Assembly: GCA_944380185.1 (NCBI GenBank)
Contig: CALWGV010000102.1
Span: 1 to 38,160, forward strand
Source of the DNA: an uncultured Lachnospiraceae bacterium
GTDB lineage: Bacteria; Bacillota; Clostridia; Lachnospirales; Lachnospiraceae
DNA length: 38,160 nucleotides
Direction of reading: 5' to 3'
Shown here: one piece after another, positions 17,182 to 25,377 of the stretch
Layout of the letters: each line of letters begins with the position of its first letter
Numbering within the stretch: the first letter of the stretch is position 1
The notes under the pieces: model-generated
Seen by the model: only the letters and a program-made list of their open reading frames with translations
Databases searched by the model: none
What the model was told of the DNA's origin: nothing
Translations under genes and position numbers: made by a program

Positions 17182-17256
17182 GCCGCCGCGCCCTTTCTCG
17201 GGCGCCCCTGCCCGTGTTTGCCAAGGCATGCCGGCTATGTCCTTTTTAGTGCAGCA

Positions 17257-17296
17257 GCGTCGGCTGGAAAATCCAGCCGGCGCCGTTTGTTTTCTC
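17257..17296 (+). terminator. Intrinsic terminator after the RsiV-like lipoprotein
   Basis: An 11-bp stem (17257-17267 with 17273-17283, one G-U pair, 5-base loop) is followed by CGTTTGTTTTCTC. A second small GC hairpin lies close to the stop codon. Confidence 0.7.
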
Positions 17297-17342
17297 CCAG
17301 ATTAATTTTTTCTTTCAATATCGAAAAAAAACGCGGCCAATA

Positions 17343-17371
17343 TTGTCAAGGCTTTTTCTTTATGCTACACT
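17343..17371 (+). promoter_or_regulatory. Sigma-A promoter of the decarboxylase-transglutaminase gene
   Basis: TTGTCA (17343-17348) and TACACT (17366-17371) are 17 bases apart, about 30 bases before the ATG. An AAAGGAGGGG RBS lies between. Confidence 0.6.
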
Positions 17372-17403
17372 TACTAAGTTAAAGAAAGGAGGGGCTTTAT
17401 CCT

Positions 17404-20400
17404 ATGGAATATCAAGATATTGTTTCCCATGTAAAGAACGGCGTTATAAAGACGCCTGCCTATATCTTTGACCTGGACATTCTGCGGCGCAAGGTCGCAA
17501 TGATCTGCGAGCTTCTGGGCAGCTGCGCCAAGGTGTGCTATGCAGTCAAGGCCAATCCCTTTGTGCTGAACGCCATGGACGATCTGGTTCCCAAGTACGA
17601 GGTCTGCTCGCCGGGAGAGCTGGAGATCTGCAGAAACTGCGGCATCTCCATGGAAAAAGTGGTTTTCTCCGGAATCAATAAAACGGCGGATTCCGTTCGG
17701 GTCGCCGCAGGCTACCGGGTCGGCGTCATGACCGCCGAATCTGTTCACCAATTTGAGCTGATCTCTCAGTGCGGCACCGATCTGCGTCAAACCATTCCCG
17801 TAATCCTGCGCCTGACCAACGGCTCTCAGTTCGGCATGAACGAGGAAGATATCGAACAGATCATCGCCCGCCGAGGGCTGAATCCCTACGTTCATCTTCT
17901 GGGCGTGCAGTATTTCACCGGCACGCAGAAAAAAAAGGTCTCCCACGCCATCGAGGAGCTGGAGCATGTCTTTGCCTTCTGCGATAAGCTGAGGGAAGTC
18001 TACGGTTTTGAACCGGAGCAGGTAGAGTACGGCACGGGACTGTGGGTCCCCTACTTTACCAGCGACTCCTTCGACAACGAATTCGGCGATCTGACCCGCC
18101 TGCGCGATTATCTGGAGGAGAAAAGATATCCCTGCCAGATCATCCTGGAAATGGGCCGCTATCCCGTGGCCTCCTGCGGTTACTTTGCCACACGGGCGGA
18201 GGATGTAAAGTTTAACAAAGATGCCGGCTACTGCATTATCGACGGCGGCATTCACCAGATCAACTACTACGGCCAGAATATGGCCATGAAAACACCTCTG
18301 ATCGAACACCTGCCGATGCACCGGCTAAAGGACGAGCCGCCCAAAACCTATATGCTCTGCGGCTCCCTGTGCACCTTCAACGATGTGGTGGCCCGCAATT
18401 TCCCTGTGCAGGATCTGCGCATCGGCGATTACTTTTTGTTCCGCAATATCGGCGCCTACTCCGTGACGGAGGGCGGCTACCTTTTCCTCAGCCGCGATCT
18501 GCCCAATATCTATTTTGCCGACAGCAAAAAAGGCATCCGGCTGGTGCGAAAAGGTATTCCCAGCCACCTGCTGAATACGCCGGATTTGAACAGTCCCCGG
18601 CTTGACAGCCCTAAGGTTTCCCTCCATGCACAGGAGCAGAAGACCTACTCCGATTCGGTTTTTGACGGCCAGGCTTCCGATACGGTGTTCGGGGACTCTG
18701 CCGCGGACGATTCCGCTCTTGCCCAGTCCATCGTCTCCGGATCCATCCTGTCTGACTCTGTTTTCACCGACCTCATGGATCAGGATAAGCCTGCGCCCTC
18801 TCCCACAGTTTTAGAAGAGCTGAAGAAGGATGATGCAGCTCCTCGCCTGACTGTGCCTAGCCGGCCTGACGACGGCATCAATGTGATCCCGCTGACCCGC
18901 CAGAACCGGACTCCTTCCACATCCGGCCGTCCTTCGGCATCCAGCCGCCCTGCGGCCCACACGCCCAAGCGCTTTGTGCCTGAGACCGATGTGTTGAAAG
19001 AAGCAGGGACAAGACGCACCGCTTCGGCATCTGCCGGCAGAAGCGCAGCAGGCCAGTCCAGGGACGGAGCGCGTCCGGCGTCGGCTTCTGCGGCAGCAGG
19101 ACGCTCTTCGCAGAGCCGCCGTCCCGGCACAGAGCAGCCAGAGCAAAACCGCAGCAGAGCAGGCAGCGGCGGCAATGGCGGCAGGAACAGCGCAGGCAGA
19201 AACAGCACAGGCGATGCAGGCGGTTCCCGCCCGGCCCGCCGCAGAAAGAAGAGCCGCACACTGCCCATTGTCCTTGGCATCGCAGCTGTCCTTGCCGTCT
19301 TTGCCATCGCCGTGGGCCTCTATTTCGGCCGCCGCGTCATCGGCACGTTAAATGTGGAGGCGGGAACCTCCATCACCACCGCCGATCTGATGCGCTACAG
19401 AAGGGATAAAGAGAACAATACCCAGCCCCTCAATATCGATACCTCGGTCCTGGGTGATTATGAAATAGACATCCGCCTGTCTCCCTTCACCTACCACTGC
19501 ACGATCCACGTGCAGGACACCATAAAGCCTGTGGCCACCGCCAAAAATGTGACCACAGCCTACGGGGAGGCCGTGGATCCCATGGACTTTATCGATCAGC
19601 TGCAGGATTCTACCGAGGTGACAGCTGCCTTTGCCGCAGAGCCTGACCTCTACACCGACGGCGACCAGCAGGTGGAAATTGTCCTGACGGATGCTGCCGG
19701 CAACAGCTCCACCGTGTCCGCCACCCTGACGGTCAGCGGAGCCAGACCCTCCGTTGAAATCGGGACAGGGGAAGCGGTCCCCGCAGCCTCAGCCTTCTTG
19801 TCCGATCAGTATCTGTCTGTGCTGGAAGGCCAGGGCATAACGGCAGACGCTGTCTCCTTCTCCTCCGAGCCCGAGATCGATACCTCTGTTGCCGGCGAGT
19901 ATCCGGTGAGCATTCAGGCGGGCGATCAGACTCTTTCCTCCACGCTGGTGGTCAAGGATACGGAGGCCCCCGAGGTCTTTGCCGATGATATCCACGTGAC
20001 CGTGGGGGGCACAGTCTCCTACAAAAAAGCCATCCGCGCCTACGACAATCTGGACGCGGAGGATCAGCTGACTGTAGAGGCTGACAACTCCGGCGTCGAT
20101 CTGAACACGGTAGGCGACTATTCCTACACCGCCACCGTCACGGATTCCTCCGGCAATTCCGCCACCGCCACCGGCACAGTCCATGTGCTGGAAGCGGACG
20201 CCCAGGTTGCCGACATCGATGAGGTCAACGCCATGGCAGACGAGATCCTGTCCGAGATCATCACCGACGATATGACCGGCATGGAGAAGCTTCGGGCCAT
20301 CTACAACTGGGTCCGCCAGAATACCAGCTACACCAGCCACTCCCAGGAGGAGGACTACACTTTGGCCGCCTACCAGGGATTCACCGAGCACACCGGCGAC

Positions 20401-20676
20401 TGCTTCACCTACGCTGCCGAGGCTAAGTTTTTGCTGACCCGCGCCGGCATCGAGAATATCGATGTGGTCAAGGTTGTGCCGGAGGGCTCCACCGACATCC
20501 CGACCCATTTCTGGAATCTGGTCAATATCGGTGAGGGCTGGTACCATTTTGACTGCACGCCCAGAAAGGACGGCTCCACCTTCTTCTATCTGACGGACGA
20601 AGAGCTGGAGGCCTATTCCTCCACCCACAATGGCACCCATGTATACGATAAGAGCCTCTATCCCGAGGTGGAATAA
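17404..20676 (+). CDS. PLP decarboxylase / membrane / transglutaminase-like fusion
   Basis: A single 1090-residue frame. Residues 1-385 are a fold-III PLP decarboxylase of the ornithine/diaminopimelate type: Lys49 in YAVKANP, His164 in VHLLGVQ, EMGRYPVA (Glu249), and Cys323 with Asp327 in CGSLCTFND. Residues 400-618 are a Ser/Ala/Arg-rich linker. A transmembrane helix spans about 620-643 after a basic RRRKK stretch. Three to four Ig-like repeats (about 648-935) carry GDY...TDAAGNSS and VTDSSGNS signatures. The end is a transglutaminase-like domain with Cys1000 (GDCFTYA), His1035 (THFWNL) and Asp1050 (FDCTP). The decarboxylase is cytoplasmic and the rest outside. It heads the adenylation/carrier/MBOAT operon. 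The decarboxylase may act on a carrier-bound amino acid, as BtrK does; the transglutaminase could crosslink or cleave wall material. Confidence 0.85.
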   Translation: MEYQDIVSHVKNGVIKTPAYIFDLDILRRKVAMICELLGSCAKVCYAVKANPFVLNAMDDLVPKYEVCSPGELEICRNCGISMEKVVFSGINKTADSVRVAAGYRVGVMTAESVHQFELISQCGTDLRQTIPVILRLTNGSQFGMNEEDIEQIIARRGLNPYVHLLGVQYFTGTQKKKVSHAIEELEHVFAFCDKLREVYGFEPEQVEYGTGLWVPYFTSDSFDNEFGDLTRLRDYLEEKRYPCQIILEMGRYPVASCGYFATRAEDVKFNKDAGYCIIDGGIHQINYYGQNMAMKTPLIEHLPMHRLKDEPPKTYMLCGSLCTFNDVVARNFPVQDLRIGDYFLFRNIGAYSVTEGGYLFLSRDLPNIYFADSKKGIRLVRKGIPSHLLNTPDLNSPRLDSPKVSLHAQEQKTYSDSVFDGQASDTVFGDSAADDSALAQSIVSGSILSDSVFTDLMDQDKPAPSPTVLEELKKDDAAPRLTVPSRPDDGINVIPLTRQNRTPSTSGRPSASSRPAAHTPKRFVPETDVLKEAGTRRTASASAGRSAAGQSRDGARPASASAAAGRSSQSRRPGTEQPEQNRSRAGSGGNGGRNSAGRNSTGDAGGSRPARRRKKSRTLPIVLGIAAVLAVFAIAVGLYFGRRVIGTLNVEAGTSITTADLMRYRRDKENNTQPLNIDTSVLGDYEIDIRLSPFTYHCTIHVQDTIKPVATAKNVTTAYGEAVDPMDFIDQLQDSTEVTAAFAAEPDLYTDGDQQVEIVLTDAAGNSSTVSATLTVSGARPSVEIGTGEAVPAASAFLSDQYLSVLEGQGITADAVSFSSEPEIDTSVAGEYPVSIQAGDQTLSSTLVVKDTEAPEVFADDIHVTVGGTVSYKKAIRAYDNLDAEDQLTVEADNSGVDLNTVGDYSYTATVTDSSGNSATATGTVHVLEADAQVADIDEVNAMADEILSEIITDDMTGMEKLRAIYNWVRQNTSYTSHSQEEDYTLAAYQGFTEHTGDCFTYAAEAKFLLTRAGIENIDVVKVVPEGSTDIPTHFWNLVNIGEGWYHFDCTPRKDGSTFFYLTDEELEAYSSTHNGTHVYDKSLYPEVE

Positions 20677-20694
20677 ACGGAGACGCCAAATACT

Positions 20695-20724
20695 CCCCCA
20701 ATCCAAGCGATTGGGGGTTGTATA
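20695..20724 (+). terminator. Intercistronic terminator or attenuator
   Basis: A perfect 9-bp stem (20695-20703 with 20709-20717, 5-base loop) is followed by TTGTATATC. The tail bases TTGTATA (20718-20724) are complementary to TATACAA (20741-20747), so an alternative fold is possible. It lies between the fusion gene and the adenylating enzyme. Confidence 0.55.
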
Positions 20725-20746
20725 TCGGTGAAAATCATGCTATACA
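20718..20746 (+). promoter_or_regulatory. Possible internal promoter before the adenylating enzyme
   Basis: TTGTAT (20718-20723) and TATACA (20741-20746) are 17 bases apart, with TG one base before the -10 (extended -10). It follows the hairpin at 20695-20717 and would let the four downstream genes be expressed separately from the fusion. Confidence 0.35.
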
Positions 20747-20818
20747 AGTAGCAGGGCAGCATCCGGAGAGCCAAACCGGACCTTCGCCCCTATCCTGAAT
20801 CATTGAAAAGAGGTAATC

Positions 20819-22345
20819 ATGCAAAATCATATTCTGGATTATCTGGATCAAACCGTAAAACGTGTGCCGGATAAGCTGGCTTTCGGCGGCGTCAGTCCTT
20901 CCGACGGCGTCACCTTCCGGCAGCTCGATGAGAAGAGCCGCTCCATCGGCTCCTTTCTCGCCGCCCGCGGGATGTTCCGGGAACCGGTGGTAGTCTTTAT
21001 GAACCGCCACCCGCATGCCATCGTCGCTTTTATAGGCGTTCTGCAGGGCGGATGCTACTATGTTCCCATCGACGAGGAAATGCCCAGGGCCCGCATCGAT
21101 CTGATCCTGCAGAATCTCCGCCCCCGGGCCATCATCTGCGATGAGACCACGGTGGAGACAGCCCGCACCTTTGATTTTGACGGCGAGCTGTGGCTCTGCG
21201 ACGATCTGACAAAGACCGCGGCAGATGCCGCTGCCCTGGCCGATATACGCTGCCGCAGCATTGACACGGATCCGGTCTACGTGTTTTTCACCTCCGGCTC
21301 CACCGGCATCCCCAAGGGAGTGGCTGCCTGCCATCGCTCTCTGATCAACTATATCGAACAGTTGTCGGAGGTTCTGGGTTTCAGCGAGGACACGGTTTTC
21401 GCCAACCAGACCCCTCTGTATTTTGACGCCAGCCTGAAAGATATCTATCCCACGCTGAAATTCGGCGCGACAGCCTATATTGTGCCCAAGAGCATGTTCA
21501 AATTTCCCCTGCAGGTCCTGGAGTTTTTAAATGAACATCAGGTCAATACCCTGTGCTGGGTGGTTTCCGCTCTGACTATGCTGTCGGCCTTCGGCGCTCT
21601 CACCGAGCTGCCGCCGAAATACCTCCGCACTATCGCTTTCGTGGGCGAAGTCTTCCCGGTGAAGCAGTTCAACATCTGGAAGAGAGCACTGCCCCAGGCC
21701 CGCTTCACCAATCTCTACGGACCCACCGAAGGGACAGGCGTCTGCTGCTATTACCACGTGGACAGAGAGTTCGGACTGGACGAGGCCATCCCCATCGGCC
21801 GTCCCTTCAAAAACACGGAGATCCTGCTCTTAAAGGACGACAATACCCTGGCAGCCCCCGGCGAGCAGGGAGAAATCTGCATCCGCGGGACGACAGTTTC
21901 CCTGGGCTACATCAACGATCCCGAGCGCACGGCCGCTTCCTTCGTGCAGAATCCGCTGAATAAATCCTGGCCTGAGCTCATCTACCGGACCGGCGACATC
22001 GGCCGATTTAACGAGGGCGGAGACCTGGTCTTCGTATCCCGCAAGGACTTTCAGATTAAGCACATGGGCCATCGCATCGAGCTGGGCGAAATCGAGGCCA
22101 ATGTGAATATGCTGGATGAAATCAAAAGCTCCGGCTGCATCTATGACACGGAAAGGGGCAAAATCGTCCTCTTCTATGTGGGCGATATCAGCGAGAAAGA
22201 GCTGATGCAGTCCCTGAAAGAAAAGCTTCAGCGCTATATGCTTCCCAACACCATCCGTCAGCTGGAGACCATGCCCCTGACGGCCACCGGTAAAATCAAC
22301 CGGGTGCTTCTTAAAGAGAACTATTTAAAGGAAAGGAAAAGATGA
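20819..22345 (+). CDS. DltA-like amino acid adenylating enzyme
   Basis: A 508-residue stand-alone adenylation enzyme of the size of DltA (D-alanine:carrier ligase). It would activate an amino acid with ATP and load it on the carrier protein encoded next. The P-loop is TSGSTGIPKG (158-167), the substrate-anchoring Asp203 is in YFDASLKDIYP, A5 is NLYGPTEGTG, A7/A8 are YRTGDIG and GHRIELGEIE, and the A10 lysine is Lys492 in TATGKINR. Asp203 indicates an alpha-amino acid substrate; whether that is D-alanine is not decided, and the decarboxylase upstream argues for a longer or acidic one. Its stop overlaps the carrier gene (ATGA). Confidence 0.85.
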   Translation: MQNHILDYLDQTVKRVPDKLAFGGVSPSDGVTFRQLDEKSRSIGSFLAARGMFREPVVVFMNRHPHAIVAFIGVLQGGCYYVPIDEEMPRARIDLILQNLRPRAIICDETTVETARTFDFDGELWLCDDLTKTAADAAALADIRCRSIDTDPVYVFFTSGSTGIPKGVAACHRSLINYIEQLSEVLGFSEDTVFANQTPLYFDASLKDIYPTLKFGATAYIVPKSMFKFPLQVLEFLNEHQVNTLCWVVSALTMLSAFGALTELPPKYLRTIAFVGEVFPVKQFNIWKRALPQARFTNLYGPTEGTGVCCYYHVDREFGLDEAIPIGRPFKNTEILLLKDDNTLAAPGEQGEICIRGTTVSLGYINDPERTAASFVQNPLNKSWPELIYRTGDIGRFNEGGDLVFVSRKDFQIKHMGHRIELGEIEANVNMLDEIKSSGCIYDTERGKIVLFYVGDISEKELMQSLKEKLQRYMLPNTIRQLETMPLTATGKINRVLLKENYLKERKR

Positions 22346-22578
22346 CTATGGATACCTTATTGGAGATTTTAAACGACCTGCACCCCGATGTGGACTTCGA
22401 GACCTGCGATACGCTGATTGACGACGAGATCCTGGACTCCTTCGATATCGTCTCTCTGATCGCCGAGATCAACAATGAATTTGACGTGAATATTTCAGCC
22501 AAGGACATTATCCCGGAGAATTTCAACTCGGCTCAGGCTCTGTGGGCCCTGATCGAGCGCCTGGAGGATGAGGAATAA
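22342..22578 (+). CDS. DltC-like acyl/aminoacyl carrier protein
   Basis: A 78-residue acidic helical protein of the size of DltC. Ser33 in ILDSFDIVSLI is the expected 4'-phosphopantetheine site; the surrounding EIL-DS-x-x-x-V-x-L-I-x-E-I-N-x-E-F pattern is typical of carrier proteins. The gene overlaps the adenylating enzyme by 4 bases and ends 2 bases before the second MBOAT, so translation is coupled throughout. A second ATG two codons later is also possible. It would carry the activated amino acid to the decarboxylase and then to the membrane acyltransferase. Confidence 0.85.
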   Translation: MTMDTLLEILNDLHPDVDFETCDTLIDDEILDSFDIVSLIAEINNEFDVNISAKDIIPENFNSAQALWALIERLEDEE

Positions 22579-22580
22579 GC

Positions 22581-24170
22581 ATGTCCATAACCTCATACAG
22601 CTTTCTGCTTTTTGCCGGGGTTCTGTTCATTCTCTACTATTTGATTCCGCGCCGGTTCCAGTGGATCTTGCTGCTGATTGCCAGCTATGTTTTCTACTGC
22701 TTTTCCGGCGTCAGATATCTGGGCTATATCCTGGCCACCACCGTTTTCTCCTATATTGTATCCATGAAAATATGGGATCTGAAGCGCCGCCAGGATGCAA
22801 GGCTCAAGCTTAAGAAAGACGAATTTTCCCGGGAAGAGAAGAAAGCCTACAAGGCCTCCGTAAAGAAAAAGCAGAAAGCCTGGCTGGTGGCTGCCCTGCT
22901 GTTCAATTTCGGCATTCTGGGCATTATTAAGTACGGAAATTTTATCGTCTCCAACGTGGGAAGCCTTTTTGGCGCTTCCGGAGACGACCTGTTTTTCCAT
23001 CTGGCCCTGCCCTTGGGAATCTCCTTCTACACCTTCCAGACCATGGGATATCTGATCGATCTGTATCGGGGAGAGTACGAACCGGAGAGGAACTTTTTCA
23101 AGTTTGCCCTGTTCGTCTCCTACTTCCCCCAGCTGATCCAGGGCCCCATCAGCCGTTTTGGCTCCCTGTCCAAGGACCTCTATACCGGCCATGCCTTCGA
23201 CGGCAGGCAGGTAGCCTCCGGCCTGCAGCGGATGCTCTACGGCTATTTTAAAAAGATGGTTATCGCCGACCGGATTATCACCGGTCTGACCACCATATCC
23301 GGTGATCCGGCTACCTACAGCGGGACGTTTGTCTTGGTGGGAATGATTTTTTATGCCATCGATCTGTACATGGATTTTTCCGGCGGCATCGATATCGTTA
23401 TCGGCCTGTCCCAGGCTCTGGGCATCACTCTGCCGGAAAATTTCAAGCGGCCCTATTTTTCCAAGAGCCTGAAGGACTACTGGCATCGCTGGCATATCTC
23501 TCTGTGCAACTGGTTTAAGGACTATCTGTTCTACCCGATTTCCACCAGTCCTGCCATGCTGGCGCGGGCCAAGAAGATGAAGGCCGCCGGTCACGAGGGC
23601 TTAAGCCGCCGCTTCACGGTCTACACAGCTACCATGGTCGTGTGGCTGTCCACCGGCATCTGGCACGGCGCCAGCTGGAACTTTGTCGTCTGGGGACTGC
23701 TGAACGGATTTTTCCTTCTGCTGTCCCAGGAGCTGGAACCTGCCTACCGCCGCTTCTACGAGCGCTTTCCCCGGCTGGAGAAAAACGCGCTGTGGAACGC
23801 GTTCCGTATTGTGCGCACCTTTCTGTTTGTGAGCCTTTTGTGCATGTTCGATTACTATGACAGCGTTTCCACCGTGATCCGCTCCTTCATCGGCATGTTC
23901 TCCTCCTTCCGTCTGTCGGTGTTCTGGGACGGAAGTCTGCTGGCCATCGGTCTGACCGCGGCAGACTACTGGATTCTACTGGTATCCCTGATTCTGGTCT
24001 TTGTGGTCAGCTGGTTCCAGGAGAAAGGCCGCTCGGTGCGCAGTCTGATTGCCGCCCGCGCTCTGCCGGTGCGCGTCATCGCCTGGTACGGCCTGTTCCT
24101 CATCGTGATTCTGTTCGGCGCCTACGGCATCGGCTATGACGCCACCCAGTTCATCTACAATCAGTTCTGA
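22581..24170 (+). CDS. MBOAT-family acyltransferase (DltB/AlgI-like)
   Basis: A 529-residue polytopic membrane protein, longer than DltB (about 400) because of a basic cytoplasmic loop (about 70-105) and C-terminal helices. The motifs are DYWHRWHISLCNWFKDY, with His305, and GIWHGASWNF, with the catalytic His362. The family forms a funnel through the membrane where a carrier-bound acyl group is passed to an acceptor outside. Its neighbours are a carrier protein just upstream and an SGNH-like protein just downstream, as in dlt operons. It is paralogous to the MBOAT at 12342-13736. An RBS lies inside the end of the carrier gene. Confidence 0.88.
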   Translation: MSITSYSFLLFAGVLFILYYLIPRRFQWILLLIASYVFYCFSGVRYLGYILATTVFSYIVSMKIWDLKRRQDARLKLKKDEFSREEKKAYKASVKKKQKAWLVAALLFNFGILGIIKYGNFIVSNVGSLFGASGDDLFFHLALPLGISFYTFQTMGYLIDLYRGEYEPERNFFKFALFVSYFPQLIQGPISRFGSLSKDLYTGHAFDGRQVASGLQRMLYGYFKKMVIADRIITGLTTISGDPATYSGTFVLVGMIFYAIDLYMDFSGGIDIVIGLSQALGITLPENFKRPYFSKSLKDYWHRWHISLCNWFKDYLFYPISTSPAMLARAKKMKAAGHEGLSRRFTVYTATMVVWLSTGIWHGASWNFVVWGLLNGFFLLLSQELEPAYRRFYERFPRLEKNALWNAFRIVRTFLFVSLLCMFDYYDSVSTVIRSFIGMFSSFRLSVFWDGSLLAIGLTAADYWILLVSLILVFVVSWFQEKGRSVRSLIAARALPVRVIAWYGLFLIVILFGAYGIGYDATQFIYNQF

Positions 24171-24181
24171 GGAGGCAGGCC

Positions 24182-25222
24182 ATGAAAGCAAAAAAAATCT
24201 TATCTGTCGTCGTCGTCACTGTATTTGTCATCGGCACCCTGTATCTGCTGCAGCGGCTGGTAATGCCCAAATATATGGACGATGTGGTAGAAGGTAATTT
24301 TATCGCGGAATACTATAATGAAGAAAAGGACCATGACGTGATTTTCCTCGGCGACTGCGAGGTATATGAGAATTTTTCTCCGTTGGTGCTGTGGGAGGAA
24401 TACGGGATCAACAGCTATATCCGAGGCAGCGCCCAGCAGCTGGTAAGCCAGTCCTACTATATTCTGGAGGATACTCTGCGCTATGAGACCCCCGATGTGG
24501 TGGTCTTCAGCGTCCTGGCTGTCCCCTATAATGAAGCCCCCAGAGAATCCTACAATCGGATGACTCTGGACGGGATGCGCTGGTCTCTTTCCAAGGTAAA
24601 CGCCATCCGGGATTCCATGACGGAAGAAGAATCCTTTTTGGATTACGTCTTTCCGCTGCTGCGCTATCACTCCCGAATCACAGAACTGACTGCAGACGAT
24701 TTTACCTATCTGTTCCACCGGGATCTGGTGTCCCACAACGGCTACTATATGCGGGTGGACTCCCTTCCCGCTGAGAATGTGCCTGAGGGAAGGCCCTTAG
24801 GCGACTATACCATCGATGCTGCCCAGATGGAATATCTGGATAAAATCCGCACGCTTTGCGAGGAAAAGGGTATCCAGCTGGTGCTCGTCAAGGCCCCCAG
24901 CCTCTATCCCTACTGGTATGACGAATGGGATGCCCAGATCACCGAATACGCCGAGGAGCACGATCTCCTCTACGTGAATCTTCTGGCTCAGGCCGATGAA
25001 GCAGGTCTGGATTTTCAGACGGACACCTATGACGGCGGTCTCCATCTGAATCTGTCGGGAGCAGAAAAGCTCTCCCGCTATTTCGGCGCCATCCTGCAGG
25101 ACCATTGCGGATTGGAGAGCCGACGGGGCGAGGAGGCCCTGGAGGCCGCGTGGCAGGAGAAGACCGTCTGGTATGAGGAGGACAAGGCCCGCCAGGAGGC
25201 GGAAATCGCTGCCGGAGAATAG
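24182..25222 (+). CDS. SGNH-like extracytoplasmic protein with GDC motif (DltD position)
   Basis: A 346-residue protein with an N-terminal signal anchor (about 7-24). The first strand ends in VIFLGDCEVYENFSP, so the usual nucleophile Ser is Cys59. The C-terminal Asp/His block is present as YDGGLHLNLSG (Asp284, His288). The middle (VVVFSVLAVPYNEAP) fits the SGNH fold of Firmicute envelope proteins linked to MBOATs. The C-terminal 45 residues are a charged helix. By position it corresponds to DltD, the extracellular partner that passes the group to the acceptor. Whether Cys59 is catalytic is not known. The RBS is GAGGAGG. Confidence 0.7.
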   Translation: MKAKKILSVVVVTVFVIGTLYLLQRLVMPKYMDDVVEGNFIAEYYNEEKDHDVIFLGDCEVYENFSPLVLWEEYGINSYIRGSAQQLVSQSYYILEDTLRYETPDVVVFSVLAVPYNEAPRESYNRMTLDGMRWSLSKVNAIRDSMTEEESFLDYVFPLLRYHSRITELTADDFTYLFHRDLVSHNGYYMRVDSLPAENVPEGRPLGDYTIDAAQMEYLDKIRTLCEEKGIQLVLVKAPSLYPYWYDEWDAQITEYAEEHDLLYVNLLAQADEAGLDFQTDTYDGGLHLNLSGAEKLSRYFGAILQDHCGLESRRGEEALEAAWQEKTVWYEEDKARQEAEIAAGE

Positions 25223-25226
25223 TTTG

Positions 25227-25256
25227 CGCATCGGGCAGACGGAGATGCGGAATTTT
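25227..25256 (+). terminator. Weak hairpin at the end of the Dlt-like operon
   Basis: CGCATC (25227-25232) pairs with GATGCG (25244-25249) and is followed by GAATTTTCC. The stem is short, so partial readthrough to the lipoprotein gene is likely. Confidence 0.35.
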
Positions 25257-25296
25257 CCTCCCTTTTTCGGGTTCCTCTCCTCCGCGCAAAAGGGGC

Positions 25297-25325
25297 TTGC
25301 TTCTTCTTTCAAAATGCGATAAACT
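25297..25325 (+). promoter_or_regulatory. Promoter of the small lipoprotein gene
   Basis: TTGCTT (25297-25302) and TAAACT (25320-25325) are 17 bases apart, about 45 bases before the start codon. Confidence 0.45.
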
Positions 25326-25377
25326 AGACGATGAAAAATTTTTTGAATAATTGCTTTTTTCAAGAGGAAGGAGATTC

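Noticed and set aside
17404-20676. Fusion protein as an artefact of two separate genes
   Set aside because: The frame is open throughout with one linker, and no start codon with a convincing RBS was noticed at the linker or the transmembrane helix. It is treated as a real fusion, to be confirmed by homologues.
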